Shown here: in pieces, positions 11,652 to 22,383 of the stretch
How the letters are laid out: each line of letters opens with the position of its first letter
How positions within the stretch are numbered: position 1 is the stretch's first letter
DNA from: Ciborinia camelliae
Taxonomy: Eukaryota > Ascomycota > Leotiomycetes > Helotiales > Sclerotiniaceae
Direction of reading: 5' to 3'
DNA: 64,000 nt
Assembly (NCBI GenBank): GCA_025890175.1
Contig: JANPYM010000006.1
Coordinates: 900,376-964,375, forward strand
Notes under the pieces: model-generated
Told to the model about the DNA's origin: nothing
Database searches by the model: none
Seen by the model: the letters and a program-made list of their open reading frames with translations, nothing else
Made by a program: the position numbers and the translations under genes

Positions 11652-13771
11652 TTACAATCTTACTCTTCCTTCGTGGTTACTGCCCCCGAACCAGCGAGTG
11701 AAATCGCTCCCACTTCGGTTTGGCGCTCCATCGTTCTCATCATCCCCTCCCATCCACTTCGGTTTCTTGATTCCTTCAAGAAATCGTGGCGGTTCAAAGG
11801 TGTCAATGGTATTCTTCATTCGATGTCCCAATGCCTCGAAAAAGTTCTCTTCTTCGGGTTCAACATTTCGTCGCTGTGGATCTAGACTCGGTCTCGAGGT
11901 AGATGCTGTGCCAAGGGCTCTATGCCTCTCAGCTCGCGGTACAGTCAATACAGGGGCGGCGCGGTTATTTGGATTGTTTGGAACTGAACGTCGATCGACA
12001 GAAACTTCTCCAAGTCCACCAAGTGAGGAATGACCATTCAGCTCACGCTCAATCAAATCCCGACCTTCACGCCATGAACCTGTCCCATAACCACTCTCAT
12101 TCTCATCATCCTCATCTTCGATAACCCCTCCATAGCCTACACAGTCTTTGACTTTTCCATAAAGGTTAAAGAGTGTTGCGCAGACAGGAACTAATATAAA
12201 AATCGGGAAAAACCAATCGAACCAATCCCCCAGAGGCGTGAATACAATCAGCTTTCCAAGAAACTTGTAAAACGTTGTCTTCGTGTAAACATCCGGTGGG
12301 AGAAAGGTAATAAAGTTGAAAGAAAGTGGAACGGAAAGTTTGGCTACTTGCATGGCAAACCACATAGCGGCTTCTCCATGGGTATTCCTTCTAACAAGTG
12401 CGCGCCCCCTCCAGACCTTGACTTCAGACAAGGAGCTCAAAGCTGCTGCACACATATATAAAATCCAGAATGATGCAATCACCTGGCCGGCAAATCCAAT
12501 TTCTCCTTTCTCGCTATCGCGATGATGCACGACCGTGACAGCAATGATTGAGAAAATGGGATTGATGGACTTGATGAATTCAGACCAAATGATGCATATT
12601 GAGGCGAGGGTCAAAATGACCCCTAATGTAATTTTTGAGTACGGTAAGAAAAAGTACTGGAAAAGGTATCGAGTATAAGGTGTGAGAATAGTGATTCGGT
12701 CGAATATAGAAGAATGAGGAGAGTTTTTGCCAATCTCAATCTTCTTTGACGCCGCCGAGTCCAATACAGCCTGTGTTTCCACAGCATCTTTAAGAAGTCG
12801 GTCCCATTCATCGAGATATCGAGCACGGCCGTGTCTAGCTCTAGTCAGTTGGCGACTTAGATCAGCCAAGTATCGTTCCGTGATGACACTCGGAACAGTT
12901 GCATTTGGCTCGGACATCCGCCGTGTCAAGGTTCGTGGTCGTGATTCAGGTAAGTGCGTCTCATCCGCAAGTTCTTCAATCCAATCCTTAAAATCTCTCG
13001 CAGTACCCGTTTTCCGTTGAATCAACTGGGCAACCTGTGCCTCCAAATCCTCTAACTTCTGAATCGCATCCTCCATGTTTTCATGAATCTTTGGTGCCCG
13101 AGTTTGAATCCTCCTCAACTTCCCACTAATGCTTGCATTCCTAAATAGACTTCGAGGTATTGCGACAAGTCCATGACCCATTAGATAAATAGCCAAAACT
13201 AATCCCCAACAATATGCGAGAGCCATAACCACACTCTTCAGAGACTCGGGAGAGACTCCCTGTTTGATAAAAATGTATAGCATTGTAGCAAGACCGGCCC
13301 CAAGAATGAGGGCTTGATATTGGGCGTTTGCGCGCAAAGAAAACAGTAGACGTCCTTTTGGATCTCGATAACCCGCATCAGCATATTCGGCAAGGATTGG
13401 CAAAATAAACCTAGAGAAAGGTCAGTATAATTCCAAGTGAAGGGATAGAGTACTTTGTACCAAGTCAAGGCAAATGTAAGCCAGTATGTGATGCGCCAGG
13501 CGACCAAGAGCACTCGATCGTAAAGCCATATTCCTCGACTTCCTGCATCTTCGGTCCTTGCACTCGAGGCAAGATCAATAGGAACAAGTAGTACAATACT
13601 TGCCGGTAACCAGAGTGCGAAAAAGATAGGAACGAGAAGATATGCCGGAGTCGTGCGGATAGGTAGATAATGTCGCAATATAAGTAGTACAACTAAACTG
13701 ATAAGCAGTAAAGAGACTAGAGCAAATATCTCTGAGCCTATTGGCGATGAAGTTGCCAGAGATTCTATCAT
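11652..13771 (-). CDS. LMBR1-domain multi-pass membrane protein (LMBD2-like)
   Basis: Two exons (13461-13771 and 11652-13410) with an intron at 13411-13460 (GTACAA donor, CTAG acceptor) give 689 residues. Hydrophobic segments alternate: EIFALVSLLLISLVVLLILR near the N terminus, then LLVPIFFALWLPASIVLLVP, then several more before and after a cytosolic helical region (NMEDAIQKLEDLEAQVAQLI). A second cluster follows, including VILTLASICIIW, LSVPLSFNFITF and FPIFILVPVCATLFNL. The C-terminal 160 residues are acidic then basic and probably disordered. The arrangement and W-rich motifs match fungal LMBR1-domain proteins related to LMBD2. In other organisms such proteins act in receptor or cAMP signalling; the role here is unknown. 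Confidence 0.85.
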
Positions 13772-14295
13772 GACGATTTGATCAATACGAAAGTGGGAAA
13801 TATTTCCATTTGAGAGAAAAGTATAAGAGATGATAAATAGAATACCTAGGTGGTAACTACCTATCTATCTATTGTTGTTCTTTCAGTTCTGGTGGTTAAT
13901 GTGAAAGTGAATGGATCTGGGTAGGTTAGTATTGGTAATTGACTAGTGCAGGTAATAGGTATGATGAATTCATACAATCGAAGCCTTTGGTAGCTTACCG
14001 TACCTATTGTAGGACCCACCAAAGGAATACCGTACTACTTTATTATTAGTCCAGCCTCCATCCGCTTTTGTTCATGATGAATCCACATCCTGCACGACGC
14101 TAAACTAATATTGTCAATAGGCGATAAATAAGCGAGAGTTTTCAAGCTAGCCAGAAATTTAACCTTGCAAAAAAACAAAAACTGCAATCAATCACCTTTT
14201 ATTAATTCCGACTTTCCCGACTCAATCACATTTCAATTAACCCACAAACCCACCAAGCCAAAAAACCATTTTGAATAAAGAGCAAACAGAACAAA
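13772..14295. other. Divergent intergenic region
   Basis: About 520 bp separate two genes transcribed outward, so it should carry both promoters. AT-rich with short CTAT and ACCT runs; no element can be named with confidence. Confidence 0.5.
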
Positions 14296-16036
14296 ATGGC
14301 CTGCCCCCAGCCATCACCAGCAATTGAGCACATTAATGATAATGAACATCAATCGCATACCGGTACACCACCAACAACTCAAAATACGGCACCTGTAATT
14401 GGAAACTCAGAACCACATGGGCATGGCTATGGAAATGAAATTGGGAATGGAAATAGAGATTTAGGAAATTATCAATCAGGTAGGTAGTAAACTCAAATGT
14501 CGCATTTTTCCAATATGATATGATATCCTGACTCGATAGCAGGCAGGCGCGACTTGACCGTCGATGATATCGCAGACATAGATGATCCTATACTTTTGTT
14601 GGAAACTCTTACAAGATGGGATTCTCGCAATCATGATACTCCTACATCTACACGCACCAATGCACAATTCTCAAGCCTCTCTCAAACTGCTGAAACTTCT
14701 GGAGGGGTAAATGGCGTGCAACCGGGTACCCCATCGAGCAACAATGGCAACGGACAAATTGCTCGAGGTACACCAACAAATACATCCTCAAAGCGTCGCA
14801 GAGATGAGTCGGAAGACCCTGCAGAGGAAGGGGAGGAAATGTTTGGTTTCATAAATGCCAAATCTAAACCCAGAAAGGTGCGCAAACTCACAGAAGAAGA
14901 GGAGGAGGAAGCTGCGAGAGAGAGAGAAATATGGGGATCGGAGCCTTCTGAATTCGAGGACGATGATGAAGAGGGAGAGGGCGAAGATTCTCAATCCAAA
15001 TACTCGGCAACAATACCTAATCTCAATCCAAGAGCTCATGGCGTTCATGGAGCTGCAGCAATTTTCCGAAAAACATCTGCGGCTGGCAGAAAATACACCA
15101 GTAAGACTTCCCATTGTTCTTCTGCAAGACACGGCTAACCAGACTGTAGGACAACCGATGTCATCGCTCTTCACGAAATTGGAAATAGCACCTGAAGACT
15201 TCATTACGCTTCAAGCTGCAGCTAAGGACTATATGCTAGATCCGAGATACCCAGATCGAAGTGCCTGCGTTGGTGGTAAAGTAAAAAGAGACAGTGACAT
15301 GACAAAGCTGAAGCTTTATGCTTGTGTCAGAAACTTCTTGGATGATGAGGGAGAGGGCTGGGGCGAAAAACTATTTGGTAAAAATTCTCCAAGTGGTGAT
15401 ACTAGAAAATGGATGTGGCCTCAAATGCCGAACAGGTAGGTTTTGTGGTTTCCAATTGGACTACTGCTTTTGCTAACAATTATCTTCAGAATAATCTCTC
15501 GTGTCACTCCTTTGTTGCGTCGCATGGTTACCAATGAGAGACAGCGATTATATGCTCTCAACCTGAGAATTCAAAAGAAGAAAGATGACGAGCTCTTCCA
15601 GTTACAAAACGCATCCTCCGGTGTTAGTCAAGCATCTAGTTCTTCATTAATTGACCCCAAACTCAGCTTGCCCAATCAAAATTCAGTCAACAAAGCTATA
15701 ACAGGCGCGAATGGGGCAGCTAAGACGCAAACAGTTAGTGTCAAGCAGCCGGCACCACTTGAATACCATATCAATATTCTTCACAATGGCAAACGTATCA
15801 AGGATATGTTTACCTTGAACCCTACAAATTGCGTAGGTTTTGTAAGCTTTAATGCACATGTTGACGCGGCAGTAAAGGCACCTTACAAGAAGACGGTCAT
15901 GAAGGTCTTAGGTCCCAATGGCTTGGTCGAGATCAAATCGGAAGCAACATATGTCATGGCTCTGTTGTCAGTCAGAAAGACGGAGTGGATGGATGGAGAC
16001 GTCAAGATCATTGTTGAGACGGAAAAGACGGAGTGA
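14296..16036 (+). CDS. Conserved fungal protein of unknown function
   Basis: Four exons (14296-14479, 14543-15100, 15150-15435, 15490-16036) give 524 residues. The first 250 residues are low-complexity: Asn/Gly/Thr-rich, then a basic KRRRDESED stretch, then acidic runs (EEEEEEAAREREIWG, DDDEEGEGED). Next comes a folded block (FTKLEIAPEDFITLQAAAKD, YMLDPRYPDRSACVG, KLKLYACVRNFLDDEGEGWG), then IISRVTPLLRRMVTNERQR. The last 100 residues alternate beta and alpha (LEYHINILHNGKRI, VMKVLGPNGLVEIKSE, MDGDVKIIVETEK) and suggest a small ubiquitin-like or PB1-like fold. I recall similar uncharacterised proteins in other filamentous ascomycetes but cannot name a function. Two introns have GTAGGT donors. 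Confidence 0.75.
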
Positions 16037-16371
16037 GTCATATTCTAAGGCGCACAGGCGTAGGACAGAGGCAACGTGCTAAATGGAAGGCATCGCTCAT
16101 ATTGGTGTTATATTTGCTCTCACGGGTGGGTTTTGCTTGTTTGCATTTCAGAGAAGCCAGGGACATTCTCCCGCAATCTTTTGATGGTCTGCCATTATTG
16201 GTGTGAACCTCTATGCACAATAATAATGGCTGTCTTTTAGATATTCAGCTAATAGCTACTGTATATTGCTTGCATAATACGAAAACAAATTATTTCTATT
16301 CTTGCTCCATGAGTATGGACTTGATGTATTTGATAATTTTATGTACGATTGGGAACCTTGTATAGACTGCT
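16037..16371. other. Convergent 3' intergenic region
   Basis: About 335 bp between converging genes. It is AT-rich towards its right part and probably holds both polyadenylation regions. No gene seen. Confidence 0.5.
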
Positions 16372-17354
16372 TCATCGTCTCTTCAGAATGGCAATTGCTA
16401 ACCATCTCTTTCTGGCGATTGCATCTCGATCCTCTGCTCCTCTATCCGTAACCCATTCTCTCTCGACACCGTTGGCATTTCTCTCATAGATTGTTTCTAT
16501 CTCCAACCCAGCTGCTGCCAACTTTTCCTCTTCGAAGAACCCACGCATTAGTTCCCGACCTGTGTGAAAACCTGCGCAGATCCAAGCCCTATATATTCAT
16601 TGAATCAGTACTTCTGCGAAAGGGGATATTCAGTTCACTCATCTGTGCCCAGCTCAACAACCTCCACTAGGTAGGGCCAGAGAATTTAGAAAAAAACAAA
16701 GCAACTCCGCAATACTACTCACCGCCCATCTTCTTTCAAAAACCACCTAATCGACTTCAAAAGATTCTCATGTTGCCATGGCATCCACAAACAGTCCGAT
16801 GCAATTACCCTACTGAAACTCTCTTTATTCTTTACCGAAAACTCATCGCTCAGAACTCCCCACTCATGGCCCTGTACTGTGACGTCTCCAAACCCATTTG
16901 ACTCGATATTCTTCGCTACGTTCGTTCGCAAATTCGCAAGCACGCCTTCGTCAGGGTAATCACTCAGAACCACCTCCTCCGCGCCCATCAAAGCAGTTAC
17001 GATCCCGGCCAATCCAGTTCCACTCCCCACCTCCAACACCCTCTCACCAGTAACCTCCCATCGTTCCCTCCCACCCCTCTTCCCATCCCCTTCTTCAAAA
17101 AACTCCGCCAGCTGCAACGAAGCATTCCATAAATAATGCGCGAATAAAAGTCGACCTTTCTCCCCAGCGGGCGAAGATAACTCCAATACTATCTCGCCCA
17201 GCGTTGGGGATGTATAAATGATATGCTGTTCTTTATCGCCATGTTGGTTTTGGATATCGTCGGGGAAAAGCACGGAGAGAGAGGTTTGCAGATAGTCTTC
17301 GGGTTCGGTGCACTCGGGCTCGATGCGGATTTTGTCCGTTAGGATGCGAGACAT
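16372..17354 (-). CDS. Class I SAM-dependent methyltransferase (nicotinamide N-methyltransferase-like)
   Basis: Two exons (16723-17354 and 16372-16588) with a 134-bp intron give 282 residues. Motif I is VLEVGSGTGLAGI, followed by the acidic SAM-ribose motif VVLSDYPDEGVL and then SDCLWMPWQHENLL. A conserved FAHYLWNASLQLAEF segment precedes motif I, and the C terminus holds WICAGFHTGRELM and KRWLAIAILKRR. This set is typical of fungal proteins annotated as nicotinamide N-methyltransferase-like in the methyltransferase-16 superfamily, whose tested members mostly modify protein lysines. The substrate cannot be read from the sequence. The start at 17354 is the only ATG giving the complete N-terminal region. 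Confidence 0.85.
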
Positions 17355-20300
17355 TTTTTTGGGTGGCGTAGCGTGTTTTTGTATGGGAGTTTTGGGGTGA
17401 TGGGATAATGGGATAATGGAATGGGATTTGGTGAGATGAAGGTAGGTAGGGATTTGCTGTTTTTTGAAAGCCTTGGCTGTGAAGGTGGGATGTAAGTGGA
17501 GCTGTGGAGCCCAGGGACTAGTGTTGCGGTTGCGGGAGTACCCCTCACACGTGATTCTTAGCTTGTTAGAAGGAGGGGGGTTTTGAATGTCTTTGAATGC
17601 TTGGCGGATATGGACAAAGATATTTGTAGGTTGTTAACTTTGCAAATATTCGAATGGAATGGCTCCCAAATTCATTTCATAAAGATCTGTCATATAAATA
17701 TCGATATGATATAGTGTGAAAGATGAAGCTATCCATGGATTGATAAAAAGCCCTGACACTATAATGCGGGGTAATATAGGTCACGTGGATATGCATGTGC
17801 GTGACAATACGGAAGGGCATTGTTGGCGAGCGACTTCGAAAGCAAGACTCAGGGAGCTATTCAAGGCTATAGAGTGAATGGCCCATTACTCGGTTAGCCG
17901 TAGTTCAGGATAAAAAGATCTTGGAGCGTCGAGGGACCCAGCAATAATCTCTCCAACGTTCCAATCAGAAATGCCGAAAGGAACGCCTTTTGGTACTGCT
18001 GAGGTCTTGCTTTGGCGCTGATCGGCCATTCCAGGTTTCTTTAGTTTCTCGTGTTTCCTGATATTGATGCAGTATCATCTAATCTAGTCTTTTATCATCA
18101 ATAGCACTATCGTTACTTTACCATCACCGAATCACACATGTTAATAACCGTTGTCAGTCCTTGGGAATCTGCAACTACTATCACTATGATATCTCTAAGA
18201 AAGCGGGCTTCTACGGGAGTTTTCTGTTGGTTGGGCGTGCGATGGTGTCTCCATTTGACGGTTGTTGGCAGATATATCAATGGTTAAATGTTCTTTTCGC
18301 CCCCCGGTTAGTTGGGGAGATATCCTTTTCTCGACTATTGGGGAGCTAGTGATACTGCCCGTACCTAGTATAAATTCACAATGGAGGTCCTGTCTATTGG
18401 TTCGTTGAGATTGAATCTTGAAGTTACCTAGGCAGCTGGAGGCTTTAATTGACGTATATTCACCTACACCAAACAATTTCAAAGCATTGGTGAATGGATT
18501 CTTATTTAAGAGTCAAGCATCCTTCTGCGATCTCTGTACATGCAACGTGAAATCGTTCCAGACGTAGCGTATGGCTTGGGTTCAGGGTATGTAGGACCAG
18601 AGCCCAAGCAAAGTAGTGAGACCTCAATCAGATGTTGATGCGGATTCTTTTGATGCTATGGATTGAAATATATCACCGTTCTTGCCGTCAAGATATACAT
18701 ACACGAAACTCTCCCTTGTCAGAAAAACGGGTCTCTTGTTATTAGGTACGCGAAATTATGACTGTTGCTAAACCAAGTGCAAGTGCCAACAAAAACATAT
18801 TTGGGACGACTTTACCAGATATCTCACGCTCTCATTATTAACGCACTCGGGACGTTCAAATGAAGTCGTTGGCAGCAAGTTTACTTTTCTGGACCAGAAG
18901 GTTCCAGCCGTATTATTCTAACCACAGGTGGACTGGCGTTCAAAGCTTTTTATGGTACAATCCTTACACCTCGTTCGACAGATATATATATCTCGAGAAA
19001 CATCTTATTAGACACACATGCATCCGAAATGATTGATCTGCTTCATCAAGTCAAATGAGTGAATGAATTACTGACTTCGGTCTGAGATGGAGATCAAATT
19101 TGTCGAGGTACCGGAAGAGAATTAGATGCAGAGGGATCCATATGAAAGTTGGTCCTTGTGCGTAAAAGAGCCTACCATAATCTACGCTGCAGTGAAGATC
19201 TCAAAAATCCACAATTATTTGATATAAGATCTGCCACAATTGATGCGAAGCAGCGCACGAAAATCCTTTAAGAAGCACTGAAGTCCTCTCATAAGGTGCC
19301 ATTATCAATGATGGTAAAAACTTGCAGATTCCGTCCCGGGCCTTTGCAATCTGCGACTTCTCATGTAGACTGATAGAACTGAACTTAACCATTGTCAGTA
19401 TAATGTGCACTGTATAAATGCATCTATGTGGATTCTCAAATGGCAAGATCAGACGTGTATTCATCACTGTTGTCGCCAAAGGATGTCGTAGCAGTACTGC
19501 TAGTATTTCCTACCACCAGAAACCAAACATTAGATGCTGAGCTCTCACTCTTGGGAAGCTCGTTCCTGGAAACTGCAAAGTCGAAGAGGGCTTGTAATAG
19601 GTACCTACCAATTATGAACTTTTGTAGCACACACTCAAGCTTCTAAACATCCATCCATCCATTGTCATGATATAGCCCTATTGAATTTGGAACCCATGCA
19701 CCCGAACCACCGATCATTTTGGTGCTCCAGGTATATTTTGCCCAACAAAAGTTTCTGATAATCTCCAGCTCCCAAGTAACAAAAATCCAAAAAATGATAT
19801 CACTCATTTCATCATGGGGCTTTTCGCGCGCTTCTCCCCATATCACATTATAGTGGATCTACTAAGCTCGAGCCTAGCAGGTTGTATTTACTTCCCGTCG
19901 ACTTACCAACTCGGCTATGCAACCGCGTTGATGTTTTTATGTTGGGAGGAGGACTTTTTGCATATTTGTCTATGATGGATAGGTGGTAATAGGTGTGGGG
20001 TGAACATGACTAGGTAATAAAACAACTTGACTTCATGTGCATCCCATAGCATAGGCAGATTCGGATTTACTCCTAGATGTTCTGGGGATGAAAGTTGATA
20101 CAAATTCCATATTAAAGTACAAGTGATAATGGATGTAATCGAAAGTAGCCTCTTGTAATAGCAATGGACGAGATAGATCTTGCCTCTTAAAACGAAAATG
20201 ATTATGACAATGCAGGGTGAAGACAATGATTGACCGTGTTCATATTTTCGCCAGTAACAATATAGGTATTGTGAGCTCGATATGTGTTTCCAAGCGGTCC

Positions 20301-21252
20301 ACTTCTCATTACTCCAATTACTGCTAGTACTTTTGCCAGTGATACCCATACGCTTTACCCATCCTCTATACCCATAACTCACAGAATATATAGTAAAGAC
20401 ATAACAATAATAACCTAAGCTGAATGCCCTTTCCACTGGTCAAAGACAAGTCGGAAAGTGCGACAACCTTTTCCCGCCATACATGTAGTGCCAAATACCT
20501 ACTCACAGCCGACCTCACATAGGTATGTAAATCCAAACAATGATAGGTGGGTGGCGGCCTGGGAATGCTTCGGTGTGCCAACAATGCTCCCAAAGATCTC
20601 AAGCTTCCTTTCTAGTGTCTCTATATGTTTCAGATTTTTGAATGCAATTTCTTTTTGGCTTTTTAGATACATTTTTGGGTGGTCAATTGAGTATTTCGTT
20701 GTGGTGGATTATGAGAGTGGATTTTTGGCGATGGGGATTTGTCGACAGTCCTCTACTCCTGACAATCATCTTCGGATTCTTTGGCCTAATGGTGTCCTGG
20801 TATACAGCGAGAGGTGCAAGGGCGAGTTGGAGATGATGATGACTTTTACAAAGGAATGTCAATGGCCCTTGTCCTCGACATGAGATGCAGCATAGAGGGA
20901 ATGCGCCTACTGCTCCTTCATGGTTTATGGACGCGAAAAAACACAACTAGGGGAATAGAATTCATCCAGACTACTTACTAGCTAATGTCCCTTCATACCT
21001 ACCAGACCTGGTCTCTGTTCCTGGAGAATTTACTTTCAACACATCATGGACTCTGAAATTGAAGCTGCTTCCAATACTTCTTCACAAATGCAGACTACTG
21101 CTTGGCTATCTTAAGTATAGCATGATTTATCGGATAATCATACACAACTTATTTTACGGCAAAACGGTAGAGCAGTATGTAATTATGAATTTTCGCCTAA
21201 ACATGTTTGATAAACGGGTATCGTAATACAGCCCAACTCCATATGATTATCA
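17355..21252. other. Gene-poor region
   Basis: About 3.9 kb with no convincing gene on either strand. Open frames are short and unlike known families. One 60-codon stretch near 18890-19060 reads like a decayed enzyme fragment but is too weak to call. The only structured item is the SINE-like candidate at 19648-19923. Confidence 0.6.
19648..19923 (-). mobile_element. tRNA-derived SINE-like candidate
   Basis: On the minus strand, starting near 19923, GGTTGCA is followed by TAGCCGAGTTGG, a perfect polymerase III A box. About 43 bases later comes GGCTCGAGC, close to a B box (GGTTCGA). The spacing is that of an intronless tRNA, but the D, anticodon and acceptor stems do not pair well, so it is not a working tRNA. 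About 200 bp of unrelated sequence follows and ends in an (ATGG)n tail at 19648-19663. Head, body and simple-repeat tail are the layout of a SINE. No target-site duplication is obvious. A decayed lone tRNA is the alternative. Confidence 0.35.
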
Positions 21253-22232
21253 TTACTCCTCGAAGAAACCTCCATCACTAACATTACCGTCTTGAGCCTC
21301 ATCTGCTCTTGCCCCCTCCACGGCCCCGAATGCTTGGTTCTTAGAAAAGCCTGTAGACTTATTCTTTGCAATCTTCGTAACCCTCGAATCTTTCACTCCA
21401 CGCTGGGCTCTTCTCTGGCGTCGATTCATTCCTGTAGTATCGATCGATGGAGCTTGCTCTTGCTCTTGCTCTTGAGGTTTGGGTTTGGGTATTGGCTTGG
21501 GTTTGACAAGCTTCCTCTCTGGAAGTTTGATAGGTTTTGTAGTCGAGATAGTGACGTCTGGTTTTCTATTCCGTAGTCGATCGAGTGTTCCTTCTTCCAT
21601 GCACTTCTCCACCTCCTTCCACATTGGGGGTTTCGTTTTATCCACTTTGGCCTCCGCATCTTCTTCCGTGCCTTTTGGAGGATAAAGACTAATATATGTT
21701 TCGCTTAGAGGGTGGTATTGAGTATAATTGAGATCCACCTCGAGGATGTGCATCTCCTCCTTCAATTGCTCAACTTCCTCGGTAGATTGGGTTTCCAGAA
21801 GACGTTTTCGTAGTTTTTTCAATTGCCTGGTAGCCTTTTGACGCTCTACAATACCAATTAGTATGAAGGGCAAATTCTATGCTAGGGAAATATCATACCG
21901 AAGAATCGGACCATATGGTATTTCTTGATCATTTTCTGTCTAATCTTCTCTGCTTCTGCAGAAGCCAATTCCTGCTGATATGAAGCAAGAGCTCGTTCAT
22001 CCTCCACGCGTACATCTGCAGGAAGATCTTGTGCCCTTTCAAGCTTCCTTGTTATATCTCTTATCTTCTTCTTTATGGTATTAACGCTGGAAGCATGTGC
22101 TTGTTTTTTGTTAAATGCAGGCTCAGACTTGCGTTTCTTTGCTGGCTTTGGTTCATCACCATAGACTTGAACTTGTCTAGATGGATGTACTACTTCTGGA
22201 GCATCTGAATCAAGTTTTCGTTTCGGTGCCAT
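21253..22232 (-). CDS. EFG1: rRNA-processing protein Efg1
   Basis: Two exons (21899-22232 and 21253-21845) give 308 residues starting MAPKRKLDSD. The core reads VNTIKKKIRDITRKLERA, DLPADVRVEDERALASYQQE, MIKKYHMVRFFERQKATRQ, followed by a predicted coiled coil and the conserved DLNYTQYHPLSETYISLYP. This is the Efg1 family, nucleolar proteins of the small-subunit processome needed for early 18S rRNA processing. The C-terminal third is Lys/Pro/Gln-rich and basic (NRRQRRAQRG), as usual in filamentous fungi; yeast Efg1 is shorter. The 53-bp intron falls within the conserved FFE-RQK segment and has a GTATGA donor. Confidence 0.9.
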
Positions 22233-22383
22233 GATTTTGTGTTGTTGAGCTGATAAAAAAGTTGGACCAATGGTGAAATTGTTGTTGTGTTCAGCCTTAT
22301 CAAAAGTTATCAAAATATTATTTTTCCTCCACACCTACCCACCACGGAACAAAGACGGCCCGAGGGAGCACAATCTCCAAACA
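22233..22383. promoter_or_regulatory. Bidirectional promoter gap between EFG1 and SEA4
   Basis: Only 151 bp separate the two start codons of divergently transcribed genes, so both 5' UTRs and core promoters must fit in, or overlap, this gap. No specific factor site is named. Confidence 0.6.

Noticed and set aside
18880..19060. Short frame reading GPEGSSRIILTTGGLAFKAF
   Set aside because: It vaguely recalls an oxidoreductase strand, but it is short, has an upstream stop and no cofactor motif; too weak to call a pseudogene.
19855..19923. tRNA gene on the minus strand
   Set aside because: A and B boxes are present but the D, anticodon and acceptor stems do not form; kept only as a SINE-like candidate.
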